A stretch of 64,000 nucleotides of DNA from Lingula anatina (lineage: Eukaryota; Brachiopoda; Lingulata; Lingulida; Lingulidae). The notes below the pieces were generated by a model. The model saw only the letters and a program-made list of their open reading frames with translations. It ran no database searches and was not told the origin of the DNA. How positions within the stretch are numbered: position 1 is the first letter of the stretch; the number at the start of each line of letters is the position of its first letter. The stretch is from assembly GCF_001039355.2 (NCBI RefSeq), contig NW_019775524.1, forward strand, positions 500,481 to 564,480, written 5' to 3'. Below are positions 43,936 to 56,722 of the stretch, one piece after another. The position numbers and the translations under genes are program-made.

Positions 43936-45054
43936 TCAAGGCAGGTGCAATGTGTGCGCCAGATTGGGGTCCAGAGAGACTTTCTTCAGACAGTTAATTA
44001 GAGAATATCGAATCAATTGCGACACGCCCCTCTTTGACCTCAACACGCCTCTCATTGTCATTCTCCTGTACATGTACGGGAACAATCTGTTGTTCAGCAC
44101 CAATATTTCAGTTTTGTTTAAATTCCTGAGCAAATCTCGGTTTTCTGAAATCACGTCTTCAACCTGAAACTGCAGCCACGTTTTAGCACCACTGAAGCCG
44201 TAATGTTGGGTTCGGTTCTCCCTCAAAAGTCTTTCAAACACCGGCACCGCTAGCCCCCCGCCGATCTCGATCCATTGAAACGGGTCTCCTCGATGGGGGG
44301 TCTTGAACTTCTCGTCCAGTTTCTCGAGCAAACGAGATTTCCATTCACGCGAGAAGGTCGTATTGGCGCGGATAGGTCCAATATTACTAAAATGGAGGAC
44401 GCCGTCTCGTGCACTGGGTCCAACAATGTCATAATCTGAGAGAAGTTTGTAAAGTTCTCTCATACTTTCAAAACTGATCGTGTCAGCGTCATGGTACACT
44501 CCCCCATAAAGGTGAAGCACCGCCATTCTAAAATAATCTGATTTATGGTTACTTGTAAGGAACTTATATGCCGGGTGCACCCATCCCACGGTACTAATGA
44601 ACTCCGTGTCGTTAAGGACACGGATGTCGAAGTCGCCATAGTTGTGACACACGGCAGTCAATATACAAAGTTCTATGTAGGCAGACTTAGGAGGACCATC
44701 CCAATAGATCCACAGAATAGGTTTACCGTCGATCTCGTAGGCTTGCGTTTTAGCATTAAAGTCAGTCCTGTATCTGCGAACGGCTGTCGTGTTATAAGGG
44801 AGACGCTTCAACAAACTCTCCACATTCCTTTCAAGGGTGATCAAGTCCCATTTCATAGGCTCGTTCTTTCCCAATATCTTGTCTGCGCTGTGGGTGTCGT
44901 CTGCTCCAGGTCCGCGCCTGTACACGAACTCTGCATTCGGACTATACAAGTGGGTGATCACAATGTTGACTATACTAACGGCGACGACACCCAATGTAAG
45001 GCATAATACAAAGGTCTTAAACCGCAGCAGGCGGAGTTTTCTCAACATATCCAA
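43936..45054 (-). CDS. Type II membrane glycosyltransferase, GT32 / capsular-synthesis-like
   Basis: A single uninterrupted 372-codon frame with a short cytoplasmic N terminus rich in Arg/Lys (MDMLRKLRLLRFK), one membrane anchor at about 14-35 and a luminal domain. This is the layout of Golgi glycosyltransferases. Residues 113-148 (ILWIYWDGPPKSAYIELC ... DIRVLND) and 170-191 (HKSDYFRMAVLHLYGGVYHD then AD) carry the SD..R...L..YGG.Y.D.D pattern. In that pattern the DxD (189-191) binds the metal and sugar nucleotide in GT32-like families. N-glycosylation sequons (for example NTT at 88 and 231) fit luminal exposure. The sugar donor and acceptor cannot be told. Lack of introns among intron-rich neighbours suggests retroposition or an intronless family. 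An alternative start is the second Met. Confidence 0.85.
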   Translation of the reverse strand: MDMLRKLRLLRFKTFVLCLTLGVVAVSIVNIVITHLYSPNAEFVYRRGPGADDTHSADKILGKNEPMKWDLITLERNVESLLKRLPYNTTAVRRYRTDFNAKTQAYEIDGKPILWIYWDGPPKSAYIELCILTAVCHNYGDFDIRVLNDTEFISTVGWVHPAYKFLTSNHKSDYFRMAVLHLYGGVYHDADTISFESMRELYKLLSDYDIVGPSARDGVLHFSNIGPIRANTTFSREWKSRLLEKLDEKFKTPHRGDPFQWIEIGGGLAVPVFERLLRENRTQHYGFSGAKTWLQFQVEDVISENRDLLRNLNKTEILVLNNRLFPYMYRRMTMRGVLRSKRGVSQLIRYSLINCLKKVSLDPNLAHTLHLP

Positions 45055-45274
45055 TCATAAACGTGGTGATCTGGACAGCCCTGTCTTGCATTGTCTTCTT
45101 TGGTCCTGAAATCTTAAGAGGAAGGAATTGTTTAGCATTTGAAATAAAAGAGATTGGAGGTGTTTTTTTTTAAACTTATGTGACATGATATTTTTACGTT
45201 TTGTTTTAAGTTCACCATTTCACTATTTTTGACACAATAGTCAAACCTATTTGTCTGAGATAAATTTACATTTC

Positions 45275-45277
45275 AGT

Positions 45278-45310
<33 letters not shown>
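45275..45310. repeat. CA microsatellite
   Basis: About 17 CA units immediately left of the large palindrome. Confidence 0.9.
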
Positions 45311-45313
<3 letters not shown>

Positions 45314-45327
45314 CTATACATATAGGC

Positions 45328-45487
45328 TACCCTCTACCAGGGCGAGTGATAGATTTTTTTACAGATATTCACAGATATGTCTCTAGCTAGATAGATGGTC
45401 ATTTAGGGCTCAACTGACCATCTATCTAGCTAGAGACATATCTGTGAATATCTGTAAAAAATCTATCACTCACCCTGGTAGAGGGTA
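45328..45487. mobile_element. 160-bp near-perfect palindrome (foldback/MITE-like)
   Basis: The left arm, 45328-45401, and the right arm, 45415-45487, are complementary over about 73 bp with one single-base length difference and about one mismatch. They flank a 13-base loop. The arms begin TACCCTCTACCAGGG and end at GATGGTCA. A diverged single arm lies at 39487-39565. Such high arm identity implies recent formation or gene conversion. Confidence 0.85.
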
Positions 45488-45639
45488 CATATAGGCCTAC
45501 ATTGGCCATCAAAGCAGAATAAGCTTGTATATAAATCGGGCTATGTTTGTACATCTAGTCAAACTGTTCAGACTCATCACAGCTAATTTCAATAAGTTTC
45601 AAACAAACCACCATACAATGTCACACCATCGTCAAAAAT

Positions 45640-45874
45640 ATCACAGCACCACCCTGCAATATCATATCACCACCCTGTAATATCATATCACTACCCTGTA
45701 ATATCACAGCACCACCCTTTAATATCATATCACTACCCTGTAATATCACAGCACCACCCTTTAATATCAAGTAGCTCCACCCTGCAATATCACAGCACCA
45801 TCCTTTAATATTAAGTAGCACCACCCTGCAATATCTCATCACCACCCTGCAATATCACAGCACCACCCTGTAAT
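45640..45874. repeat. ~20-bp minisatellite
   Basis: About a dozen copies of a unit like CACCCTGYAATATCACAG, alternating with variants ending ATATCA and AGTAGC. The open frame across it on the minus strand (repeating GGAVIL) is a product of the repeat. Confidence 0.85.
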
Positions 45875-47097
45875 GTTCATGAAATTGTATTGTTACATTT
45901 TTTGTTACCACCAACAGTATCACCTATTGATATCACAGAATCGCTCTCTGGTGAAACTATAGTGTTAAGTGCTGCTCAATCTTTTACCCCAAGCTGTTAT
46001 CATTAGATGTTGAAGATTATACACGTACACCCTGCCTGCCTGTCTCGTCCAGGGCCATGTTTGCGGATGCATACAAATGCCAGCAACCCTACCTCACTCG
46101 GATGACCCCCATTTGCTTTCACAGCCCCCTCCCAGCACCCCATCCTCACCCCTGCAAAGTAAATTGATTGTTCCTGATTCATAATTTAGATGCATTGTCT
46201 GATTCGTGGGTGTTCAATTAATGAATTTCCTACCGTAATGATTGTACTTTATAACTGTAGGTCATGCCTCCTTCAGTTGCTTCAGCGTATCGCCATATGA
46301 ATACTTCACTCAGTTAAGGCGAACTGCATTGTAAAAGGAGGTCTCCAAGAAACTAGGTCACTACTGTGATATATGTACAATGCACCTGTCAGGTTCACCT
46401 GTAGTTTCCACATAACAGCCTCGCTCTCGTAGACAGTAAAAATACTGGCGACACTAGCACTGTTGTGTTTTATGTATTTTCGTATGACGTTTAATTAAGA
46501 CGAGTCTTTTGATTGATAAACTTTGTATGCTTTCAGGTGTCGTTTATTTCTGTATTTATCTGTTCATTTATATATTATATTTGCATACTTTATCTTGGGA
46601 ACGCGTGAAATGTTTTGATCTTTAGATCATTTAGTTTATTAAACTGTTCAGCCAGCAGCGTCTCTAACACAATGCTACTTCTCTCAACTCAGCTGTCTTT
46701 TCACCACCTCGTGTTCTTATTAAATGTTTTTTAAAATGTTTTCTTTTATAGATGGTTTGTCTTTTTTATCATAAAAAAATGAGATGAATGCCAGTGCTAA
46801 CAGATAGAGCGAGAGAGAGAAAGAGAGAGAGAGAATATCTGAGCCAAATACTCATTGAATTTCGGGTTTGCTTGTATGTCGTTATTTTACCCAATTGCCT
46901 AGCATCTATTCTGTCTACTGCGCCATTTTTTGTATCATAATCCTCAGGCGCAAATGTATTCTAGATTTCGTTTGTTTGTTTGTTTGTTTTTTTTTTCACA
47001 CCTTCGGTGTTAATAAATCATTAAAGGCACTTCTTTTTTAAATTCTTTATTCACTTACGTTTCAGAAATAAAAACTATATTTCGATATGGATGTCAA

Positions 47098-47148
<51 letters not shown>

Positions 47149-48000
47149 GTTGTATATACACATATATAGGTGAAATCGACTTTGTGTGTATGCCGTTCTT
47201 TTCTACGCACAAATCTACAGGTCAGCCTAATGGAACATTTGACATTTACTTCAATCTCGTCCTCTCCCTAAGGGAAAAAAGAACAACTAAATAAATGGTC
47301 GGATATTGGAGATAAAGTTTCTTTAATCGGCCCATAGTCGGTTTATTAAACTGTTCTGTTCAGCCGCCCCGGTGATTCTGCTGCAAGCTGACGGATCTTT
47401 GTGGTTCTGTAGTAACATTAAGAAGTCTTGAAAAACCCATGTAACAACGGACTGATACCAGCTATATCTATAATATATTCCTATTGTTGTAATGTTTGAT
47501 AAGCGTCTATTTTTTCTACTCTTTGTGGTGGCTTCAACATGCGGCCGCATTTACTATTGATATAGGTAAGTGATTTATTGTACATTTTCTTTCATATTAA
47601 TGATCATTTTATTTCTATTCAGAAAAGCGATTGGAACCCAACGAAGTGCTATTTGTTTGGTGTTGTAACTGCCAATTCTTTAGCAGACAAATATACAAAT
47701 GATTTTCTCGTAATTCAAAGCGCATACAGACATAATGGTGATATTAATAATAAGCGTAATTATAAAATGGATATTTTTTTTACATTTTGTAGATACCATT
47801 TGGTATATTGTCAGATTTAGTGATCAAACCAATAACTGCTTTTATTGCAGTGGCCTGAGACCTAGACTAAATTTGTAGACCAAACTATATTGTCCTTTTC
47901 AGCGCAAGATGAATTAGTTGTAGTTCAAAGAAATGAAATACTGCGCCCGGCCATCTTATAACCGGAGAGACAGCTAACGTTTCAGACAAATACTTTCGTT
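45875..48000. other. Intergenic region with microsatellites
   Basis: Contains GA runs (about 46808-46834) and a CT run (about 47099-47145). Otherwise AT-rich, with no exon or RNA gene that I can support. Confidence 0.45.
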
Positions 48001-48002
48001 AT

Positions 48003-48357
48003 TTAAAGGGATGACAACTGTTCATTTTGGCCAAAAATTGATTTTCCTGAATAAACGAATATTTCTCCATACTTACCGATGGTTAATAAATCCGTTCCGA
48101 GATTCAAAGCAAGTCCCTGTTTTCTTTTTCTAAAAAGTTAGTCTTTTTTGTAATAATCTCTTATGAGATTTTAACAGAGGGTAGCCATCCGTTGAGGTCA
48201 CATGGTTCGGTGGCAAGCACAGATTCCAGAATAATTTCGAAAAACCCCGTTTTGGTAGCAGAATAGAATTTAAATTAAAATTATATTTCTATCACTTGTT
48301 AACAATGCATTTATTCATGTATATATTAATTCATTCGAAGAGTTGTTATCCCTTTAA
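48003..48357. mobile_element. ~355-bp MITE, family A (copy 2)
   Basis: Same orientation and internal order as 9936-10278. It starts TTAAAGGGATGACAACTG and ends GAAGAGTTGTTATCCCTTTAA. TTTAA on both sides may be part of the inverted repeat or the target site. Confidence 0.8.
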
Positions 48358-51300
48358 GTAGACTGCTAAGAATTTATCTTAGATAGAAGTAGACGAAACA
48401 AAAAGTTTAGCCCGTTAGGTGGGGTTATAGGTATTTTGTAAGGCCGCCCCTTCGGTTTCTTCGTTCATCTCACGTCTCACGCAATAATGTTCACTTTGCA
48501 TGCCGCGTTTTAAGTATTTTGTATGTTAATCGATGCTTTCTCGTTGATAATAACATGAATGGAGTCTTGAGTTAGGCAATATTGGCAATGAAATGGCAGT
48601 TATCTCGAAAACGAAACCGAGAGAGTTTCCCAAATAATCCCAGGGGTGTCTTTACTGTAATTAATATATCCAGACAGCATTTACACGCACATTAATAACG
48701 GCATGGTTGGTTTCGATAGGAAATGGTATAATGTCCCCTCGCATGATTTTTCTTTATCTTGTTGCGGGTTATGATCAGTTTTGACATATATTTACCTGTA
48801 CTTTTCTATGAGAAGCAGGTACAGGCATTTGCTTCTGAGCTATTGAAGGTGATCAGTTTTGTTTATAAATCAAGAAACCAGGCGGTAAATGTGAATTTCT
48901 GTAATAAAAGAAGACGGTTTGGCACTGGCAAGTGTGGTATGACATGTCAAAAGCCTTTGAACTCGTGTCGATGTTAAAGTATTGAAATAGTACATTACTT
49001 ACAGATTCTCTTAATGGTGATAGAAAGAAAGAAAGAAAGAAAGGCAAATAGAGGACAAAAAGGGAATGTGTCATTTATGTTGAATTTTCAGTAATAATCC
49101 CAATCAAAGCACAAGCATTTGAGAAAATCGCGATGAGATGCCTTTCCGTTAGACCCAAAACAAATAAGCAAACAAATGAAAAATAAATAAACTAAATAAT
49201 TAATCAACGGTCGTTTATCCCCGTTTTTTACTGTTTAGATTAAATTGTATCAAAAATAAGCCATCAAGATGATGTACCTGAAACGACACTCCAATGGCCT
49301 GGTCACGCGGTACAGCCTTGAAAACCAATACGAGGCCAAAGTATCTGTATACACTTGACATGTGCGTTCAGATTATTCATATTAAAACAATTCATTGTGG
49401 CTATAATGATCCACTTATATTTAGTGCATTTAATTACCGCAACTGTGTTTACAAAACGTTTTTGGGTAACCTGTCTTGAATTCGTGAAGACCATCATTAA
49501 GTTTATTACTAGTAGACTTTTTGTAATGTGTGTCCGTCAACTTGAATTTGACCTTAAATTTGTTGTTGGTCTATATAACGTGGGCCCCATGGCCAGAAAG
49601 GGTGGTGTTTACTTAGATTACTACGTTCAGTGTTATGGAGTCCCTAAAACATCCACTGTAATGATCGCCGTAGGTGAAAATGCCTCTTAAAGGTGGATCT
49701 TTTTGTACATGTGTTCTGTGAGCTACGAGTAGATTAACAAACTAGGAGCTCACACGGACCCTGAGTTTCAGAGTTGAATTAAGACATGACGGTGGTCCGA
49801 CGTTGGCACGGTTGACATCTGATTGTCGATGGCTTTTCGGCGTTGGGTTAACGTTCAGTTGGCCTCCAAGCTTATATGCCGCCTTGCTTCCTGGGAAATT
49901 GTATCTACATGTAGTGTCAGCTCCGTATACGTGTACCACCCTGATAAGGCAAGGTATAATGGGCAAAGACGAGATATTGCCAGCACCCCTGCCGAAACCC
50001 GCGAAACTCGGGGTGATCGTCAGCTGAAAGAGATCATCTTTACAACAACACAGGGATTCACGTAGGAGGTCTCGTTAATTCATTATTTTTTAGGGTACTT
50101 TGCCATTGACAATAATCTAATTTGTGTTTCTTTACTCGTAAATGTTACTGTTGGTGCGATTTGATGTATCTGATAAACGATATCGTTTCTTATGTGTGTT
50201 TAAATGTTTGGAAATTGGACAAGAACTATATCAATCAGAGACGCGGAGGCTTGGTGAAAAATATTGTGCATGCGCGTCCGAGATCGGTAATGATACGGTG
50301 GTGTAAGCGTCATTTTTAATCAACTATTGTTCTGATAAACATTCTTTCGAGTCAGTTGTGTTGTATATTCACTCTGTAAGATACGACAAACAATATGCCT
50401 CAAAACTTAAGTGGCATTAAAACGGACACAACGCACCGCGTTGATTTGTTATTGACTTAACGACAATATTTATTATCAGTTAAGTTCAAGTGAGATACAC
50501 TGCATTCCTTTGAATTTATCTACGCGTTCTCGGCAGGAAAACGGTTTCTGTTAATGATATGGGCGTGTCAAAGACCACAAAGAACGTTGATTACATATCG
50601 GACCTTGTAGACACGTGGTTTGAAATACTAGCTCATTATGCGGACATGTTTATTAATCTAGTGCTTGCATTCACAATGCACAGTTAAGTTTCATTTTCCA
50701 GAGGAATATATATACAGTGTATATATATATATAACCGGAACATCGAAAAATACTCCGTGACTTAAAGTAAAATGCGATGTCATGGCCATTTTAATGACAA
50801 ATATAAATCATTTGGGACATTATAAGGTGAAATAAAAGAAATGGACTGAATTCAGTCGGTATATCCGGTAGAACTGGATGAAGCATTTGGGATACATGAT
50901 GATTTAGTTAGTATATGGGACGAATGTCACCTGTACAAAGTAATTGGGGAAGGACTATAATTCAGATTCCTGTTACACCGGTATAATTTGTATCACGAAG
51001 AATACCGCTCGATTTTAACAGAGCTTCTGATTCAGGGTGTTATGAGTGTGTGGGACTGAATGTAATACACTTATCCCCACACATACCAGCTTCGAAATAT
51101 ATTGCCTTTCACATCCCATTTTAGCTGAATTGACTGACTCCAATTGGCATTTCTATACCATTCTTTAGCTGTCAATACGTGATGCATGCCGCTGTCATTA
51201 GGGGTCCCGTTTTAGTAACCTATACTGGGTTAATTGGTGGATAAGGGGGACAGAGATGCACGCGCCAGGCCATTAGGAATTGAAAAAAAGATACATGCTA

Positions 51301-53318
51301 ACTATCATTCAACTCGATATTTCTGATGCAGAACTGAGAGTGATCTCTCGGAATTAGACAGATATTATGACGTCACAGCGAGCCCTCTCTCTAGCCCATG
51401 TTTGAGGCCATTCGGTTACAAAGATGCATGTTATCGGTGACTGTACTCGATCCACTCCCACATGCATGCTGCGAGCATGTGAGAGGTGTTTTCCGATACA
51501 TTTTGAAGCCCAGGATGGCGCCCGTCAATTGACCGCATCAGTATGTCTGTCTGTGTTTCGACGAGAGCTACAATGCAGAACTACTCACAGAGGCACATTG
51601 CACCACATTACACACGCCAAAAGGAACGATTTTCGTGACTTGCCATGGATGCCAAACTTTGAGTAACAGTTTGGTCTGTTATTCCGTAACTGACATATAA
51701 CATACAGTGTCTAGTTAATAGGGCTTTGATTCATTTCCGATTGTTGAATGTATTAGTGAATGGTCCATTTATGGTCCATGATATGACAGATTAAAAAATA
51801 TATATTTCTTTTTTTTAAGCAAATTAAACACAGCTTTTCTCGACCAGAAAAACATACTTACGTCAAATGAATAAATAAATGCAATGAAATAGAACGTAAA
51901 AACTGTCCACAAAATTGGAACATCTCGAGGTGCTTTGTTTGTTGTTAATTAATTCAAGCACAACAAGTCTTTTTTCACAATTAAGATTTTACGCATAAAT
52001 CTAGTATATTCATATGCACTGTACTCATTGAAACTGGATTAAGGGGTTACCTTTCCTCAGAACAGTAAAAATATATATAGCCCAAACCCGTGTGATAACA
52101 AAAAGATACAGAGAAATTAAATGAAGTGACAAAGGGTTTGTAAAAAGAAGCAAACAAGTTAACAAATAAATTAGAAATAACAAAGAAATAGGGTGAGGTT
52201 TCATCCCTATGTTCTACCATATCCACCTATGTGGTTACAGATATACAATTATTAGTACACATAATGTACATTATTTAATGTAATTTGCAACAATCACCAT
52301 TGTGCAAAAATTAATTGACTTAATAATCAGGTAATAATCTGTCTTGCGTAACGGATTTATTAGCCTACTTTTAAAGTAACCAATCGTGATGGGCTTGCAT
52401 TTAATAAAGACAGCCTGGATTGGCCAGGTTACTAGCTTTATAGTTTATGTCGTTTGCCTTGCCAATTTTACGTGTATTCGCCTTGATGTGTGTTGTGTGG
52501 GATAAGATGGAGGAGACATATACACGTAATTTCTGTAACACGTGAAACGCTGGCACTCCATCATAATCATCCAGCAGTTTCAATCTCTATCGTATTCCGA
52601 TCCAACGGAGTATTTGAAGCGACTTGGTAATGCAATTAGATCCTAGATCCCCTACTCGCAATTCGTCTGTATCGGCGCGATTAAAGTGGATTAGAATGTT
52701 ATATTAAAGCAACAATAGCAGAAATAGCGTAATGTCCTGTTTTCCGTGAAAAGTGGCAGAAATAGACAGAGGCAGTGTTATATCATATGGCCTAGCATGG
52801 ATGAAACAAAAGCAACTAGATAGCAAAATGTCTTTTGGTTGACGTATTTGCGTCATTAAATACGTGGCTTGTCAATCTTTGTCAGTGTCTGTTGAGTTTA
52901 GCACGTTTTTACAAAGGGTATCTGATACGTTTGTGACCTATGGTTATGTATAAAGAAGATATAATTACACACATTATACAATTAAAAGTACATTTTTGAA
53001 CACTGAAAGCGGCGAGGCATGTAATATTAGAATTGTGTCGTAAGGTAAAATAGCAAAGTAGCTAAGAAATATGATGGCGATCTAAAATGGGCTAGTTGAT
53101 ATAGGACCTATGGGTATGGCACTGAGATAGGTCCATGACACGCCTTTAAATGACGTATAAACTGCAAGCAATTTATAGACATACATATATATCCTCGATA
53201 AACAAGGTCAGGCTGGGTAACAATTTTGGATCTGTTCAAACCTTCAACGACCTCACCTCCCTTGAAAGCATACATGTATAACCCACGCAGCAGAATAGAT
53301 CGAGTTCGAAATCGTGAT
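48358..53318. other. Long non-coding stretch
   Basis: About 5 kb with a few open frames of 60-110 codons. None shows recognisable protein, splice signals or a family match. It includes a short GAAA run (about 49024-49044) and AT repeats (about 50707-50733). Distant regulatory content cannot be judged from one genome. Confidence 0.4.
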
Positions 53319-53669
53319 CTTTAAGAGATAAGAGCTCTTTTTATGAGATCCATATTTCACAATAAATACATTGTAAACAACTCAAAGAAATATAATAAGT
53401 TCTATTTTACCACCAAATCGGCGGTTATCGCAATTATTTTGGAATCTGTGCTTGCTATCAGACCACGTGACGTCCATAGATGGCTACCCTCTGTAATAAT
53501 CTCTTAAGAGATATATCAAGAAAAAAACAAGAAAAATAATAGGGACTACATGTGTAACTTTAAATTTCGGAACCGATTCATTAAACACCGGTAAGTATGG
53601 AAAATTGCCGTTTACCCCAGGAAAGGCCATTTCGTGGCCGGCCAAAAGCAGCAGTTGTTATCCCTTTAA
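53319..53669. mobile_element. ~350-bp MITE, family A (copy 3, reversed)
   Basis: Reverse complement of copies 1 and 2. Its left end TTTAAGAGATAAGAGCTCTT is the decayed counterpart of their right end, and its right end GTTGTTATCCCTTTAA matches their left end. Internal landmarks include CTCTTAAGAGAT and CACGTGACGTCCAT. Confidence 0.78.
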
Positions 53670-56504
53670 CTTTTCACCGGCTATACCGGGGCCAGGGCTT
53701 ACATGTACATTGTATGAGGCGCAATAAACACGTATGTTTTACTCCCTTCTCCACCTATTATATCACCTTTCAACCTATAACGGTGCGGAATGGGACAACA
53801 GTGGTGTGTTGCACAGTGTGACGTGGTCCAATAGCGTCACCAATAGCTATTACCTGGGCAATAACGATGCTATTAAGCCCTGTTTATTGCCAATATGATT
53901 TACAAAAGCTTCGATAACGATGAGGCTTCGATATATGTAATGCGCTTTGATTATTTTTAAATTCCCGGCAAAAGGTTTTATAGTTCGAAAAAGCTTCGAG
54001 AAGTTTAAAAAACTGGTTAAGTTGGAAACCCTATTGCTGGAGTATATGTATGGGGTCGGTCTAAAGTTGTGGAATTTATTTGGATGATGATTGGTTTTAG
54101 CCGTCTGTTGAGGGAAAGTTCAATGGTACATCAGGCGATATCAACCAAAGAAAAGATGCCTAACAGATTTTACCTAATGCTTATTAAATGTTCAATGAAA
54201 AGAGGCCATGTGGTTGTCGGACCCGTTTCATTGTTAATTTTCCCAACATGTTTCTAATTTAGCGCTAGGGTTTTAATTAACATTGCTTATGGACAATCGG
54301 CTATATGATTTCCGGAATTTATAAGCAATAGATCTGCACGGAATGATAAGTACAGTACAAAAATTGTAATGTCCGGCTGTCTAGACAGATAATGTGGTAA
54401 ATGTGACACGCTCCAGCAAGCCAAACTGTGGAACCTTTTAGATCTCGTGCACGCGACCTTTTGTGTTGTCTCGAGCTTCGGATTGTTCCAGGAAATGTCT
54501 ATGGATTTGGGACTTTGCCTGGGCTGGTAAATGTCTGTTGGTAATGTCTGTTGGTAATGTCGACACTGCCATATTGGCTTTAGAGCGCAATCAGAACAAG
54601 TTGATCCGCGGACTAAATATGGCCGACCAACATAAAAGCGATGCCGCTTTTCCCCTGATGGTCTCCAACGCCTCCACACGCGACATCGCTGCTGGGGCCT
54701 AGCAATTAAACCTCAGAGCCGAGATTTGATCCGGGGTGACCCTCAGAGAATTAAGCGGCTTGCTTTTAAGCGGGATTGGTCCTTTTCAGTCGGCGGATCA
54801 GTTAGTCCGCGGATCATCTGTTCTGAATGCGCTCTTAGACTACAGTCGGTTGTTTTTGTTTTAACTTAGTCGGCCACTGTCACCGTTGAAAGTGAAGCCA
54901 TTTCCAAGATAATCAAAGTCTTCTCCGTTGGTTAGTTAAAAGCTTGAGGAATTGACATAAACGACCTCTTAGCTTTTTTTATGAAGTTATCTTATAAGTT
55001 AGCCGGGTAATATGCTTAGCAGTCTTTGCTAAGACCGAATGCTGGCTTTAATTCTTTTGTGAAGTAAGACCTGTGACGTATCTTCGATATCAATTAATCA
55101 AAGATAATACTGCATTCCCCGGGGAAACGTCCGGAATAGCAGTGAAAACCAAATAGAGAATATATTCAAAGACAGGACTCTGCTGTGAAAATAGGTTTCG
55201 ATAGCGTTTAGATTGATTAAGATAACGTTTTCTCCCTTGCGTTGGTCAGTTGAATGATTAATGCTGCCAGATTTCGTGAAACCTGTCAGATAATTAATTT
55301 AATCATCCTCTGGGTCAGTTTTAACGCCATTAGTTAAATAAAGGCGCATTCAGATCACACTTATTATCATTGCAGTCTTAGTGACGTCATCTGATTAAAA
55401 GATGAAAATTAATTGCCGTCGACAGAAAGCCATAACGTAATTCTTGTAAAACACGTGCAGTTGCACCATATGGTTTGGTAAATATATTTGATCGTCTCTG
55501 GACAAAATAAAAAGAGTGATCCGAACTCCCCTGAGATACTTACGCTGTGTGAAAGTCAAAAAGCTGTGATTAAAATTCCAATTGTGGCATTAGGTAAGGT
55601 GGTGTTTCGCTAGTCGGTCAGTTTGCCCCAATAGCGGGTACACCGTTTTCGTATGTTAATCATGAACAGCACTGTGTTTCGTGTGTGAACTTAAGAATAA
55701 AAAACAAACAGGTAATTTTAAAATAGTACAAGTTCTATATATTGTAGCGTATTTGTGTTGGGAAGATTTACAAATCGGCATACGCACAAACATAACCGGT
55801 AACTCGGGTCATTCACTCTGAAAACGTCATCCGTCTCAGAATAAAATAAGAACTTGAAGTCCCGGGCTGAAATATGTGACAGAGATAGGCATTTATTCCA
55901 CGGTCTGTTGGGGATACTGTGACAGAACCTATAGATATCGTCATAACTCGGAGACTCTTGAAAAGAACAACGGAGGCTCATGCTATTGCTATGTACAACA
56001 GGAGTCCGTTTCAAACGAGAAAAAAAAATTGGTCTACTCCAGTTCCAGATGAATCCGTAGTAGTCCCGTGGGTAAAGTAAGTATTGGTCTAAAACATGCT
56101 TGCATAATGTTGACCATAAAGTATCTGTATTGGATGAAATAGCTTGATGTTTTGTAATGATTTCATCCGACTTCTGGAGGTTTCTATAGAGCTGTTGAGT
56201 TCACAGGGTTACATTTAGGTTTAGATGATGTGTTTATCGTACACTTACAGATAAAAAAATTTTTGTCACAAAAATCGAAGTTTGTTTCTGGCAGCCTTTT
56301 TATAATTTACAGATGTAATCCTGCTCTGTTTGTATGTTCTGCGGCGTAAAAATTCGATATCAAGATTTCGTATGGAGGCATAAATGAAATAAATAAAGAG
56401 GTCAATAAATAAACAAAAAGATTCCGAATATGGTTTTAGAATTTGTGTGAAAGGTGAAGGCCGAAGCTGACAATAGACACGTTAAAGCACAGGGATCAAA
56501 ATAA
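53670..56504. other. Non-coding stretch
   Basis: No supported gene. A small GTCTGTTGGTAAT tandem occurs at 54530-54560. The minus-strand open frame of 130 codons near 54.3-54.7 kb has no recognisable domain or splice context. Confidence 0.4.
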
Positions 56505-56722
56505 CACCCCATTTCCAGAGATTAGATCGACCTACTTTAGATCGACCTAACTCCCTGGGGGTTCACGCTAAATAGCTGTCAGTCGGGCGGACACGAAAGT
56601 TAATTATCCCCTTACAGCTTGTAGTAGGCGGGACGGACATTTAAGTCGGATTATCTGAAAGTAATCTAGTGAGACTCCCCGCGGGGATAGATCGATCTAA
56701 AATCTATGGGAATAGAGCCTAA
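56505..56722. mobile_element. ~215-bp MITE, family B (copy 2, reversed)
   Basis: Left end CACCCCATTTCCAGAGATTA with GATCGACCTA; right end TAGATCGATCTAAAATCTAT, then GGGAATAGAG. The interior (CTCCCTGGGGGTTCACGCTA, GGCGGGAC) is the reverse complement of 21885-22107. Confidence 0.78.

Noticed and set aside
45621-45845. Repetitive GGAVIL-type peptide on the minus strand
   Set aside because: Direct translation of the 20-bp minisatellite.
49355-50065. Overlapping frames of 74-111 codons near 49.4-50.1 kb
   Set aside because: No recognisable domain, splice signals or composition shift; compatible with chance.
51424-51666. 80-codon frame with several cysteines
   Set aside because: No signal peptide, no similarity recognised, no splice context.
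54287-54702. 130-codon minus-strand frame
   Set aside because: No domain or promoter context, and an opposite-strand frame covers the same DNA; treated as chance.
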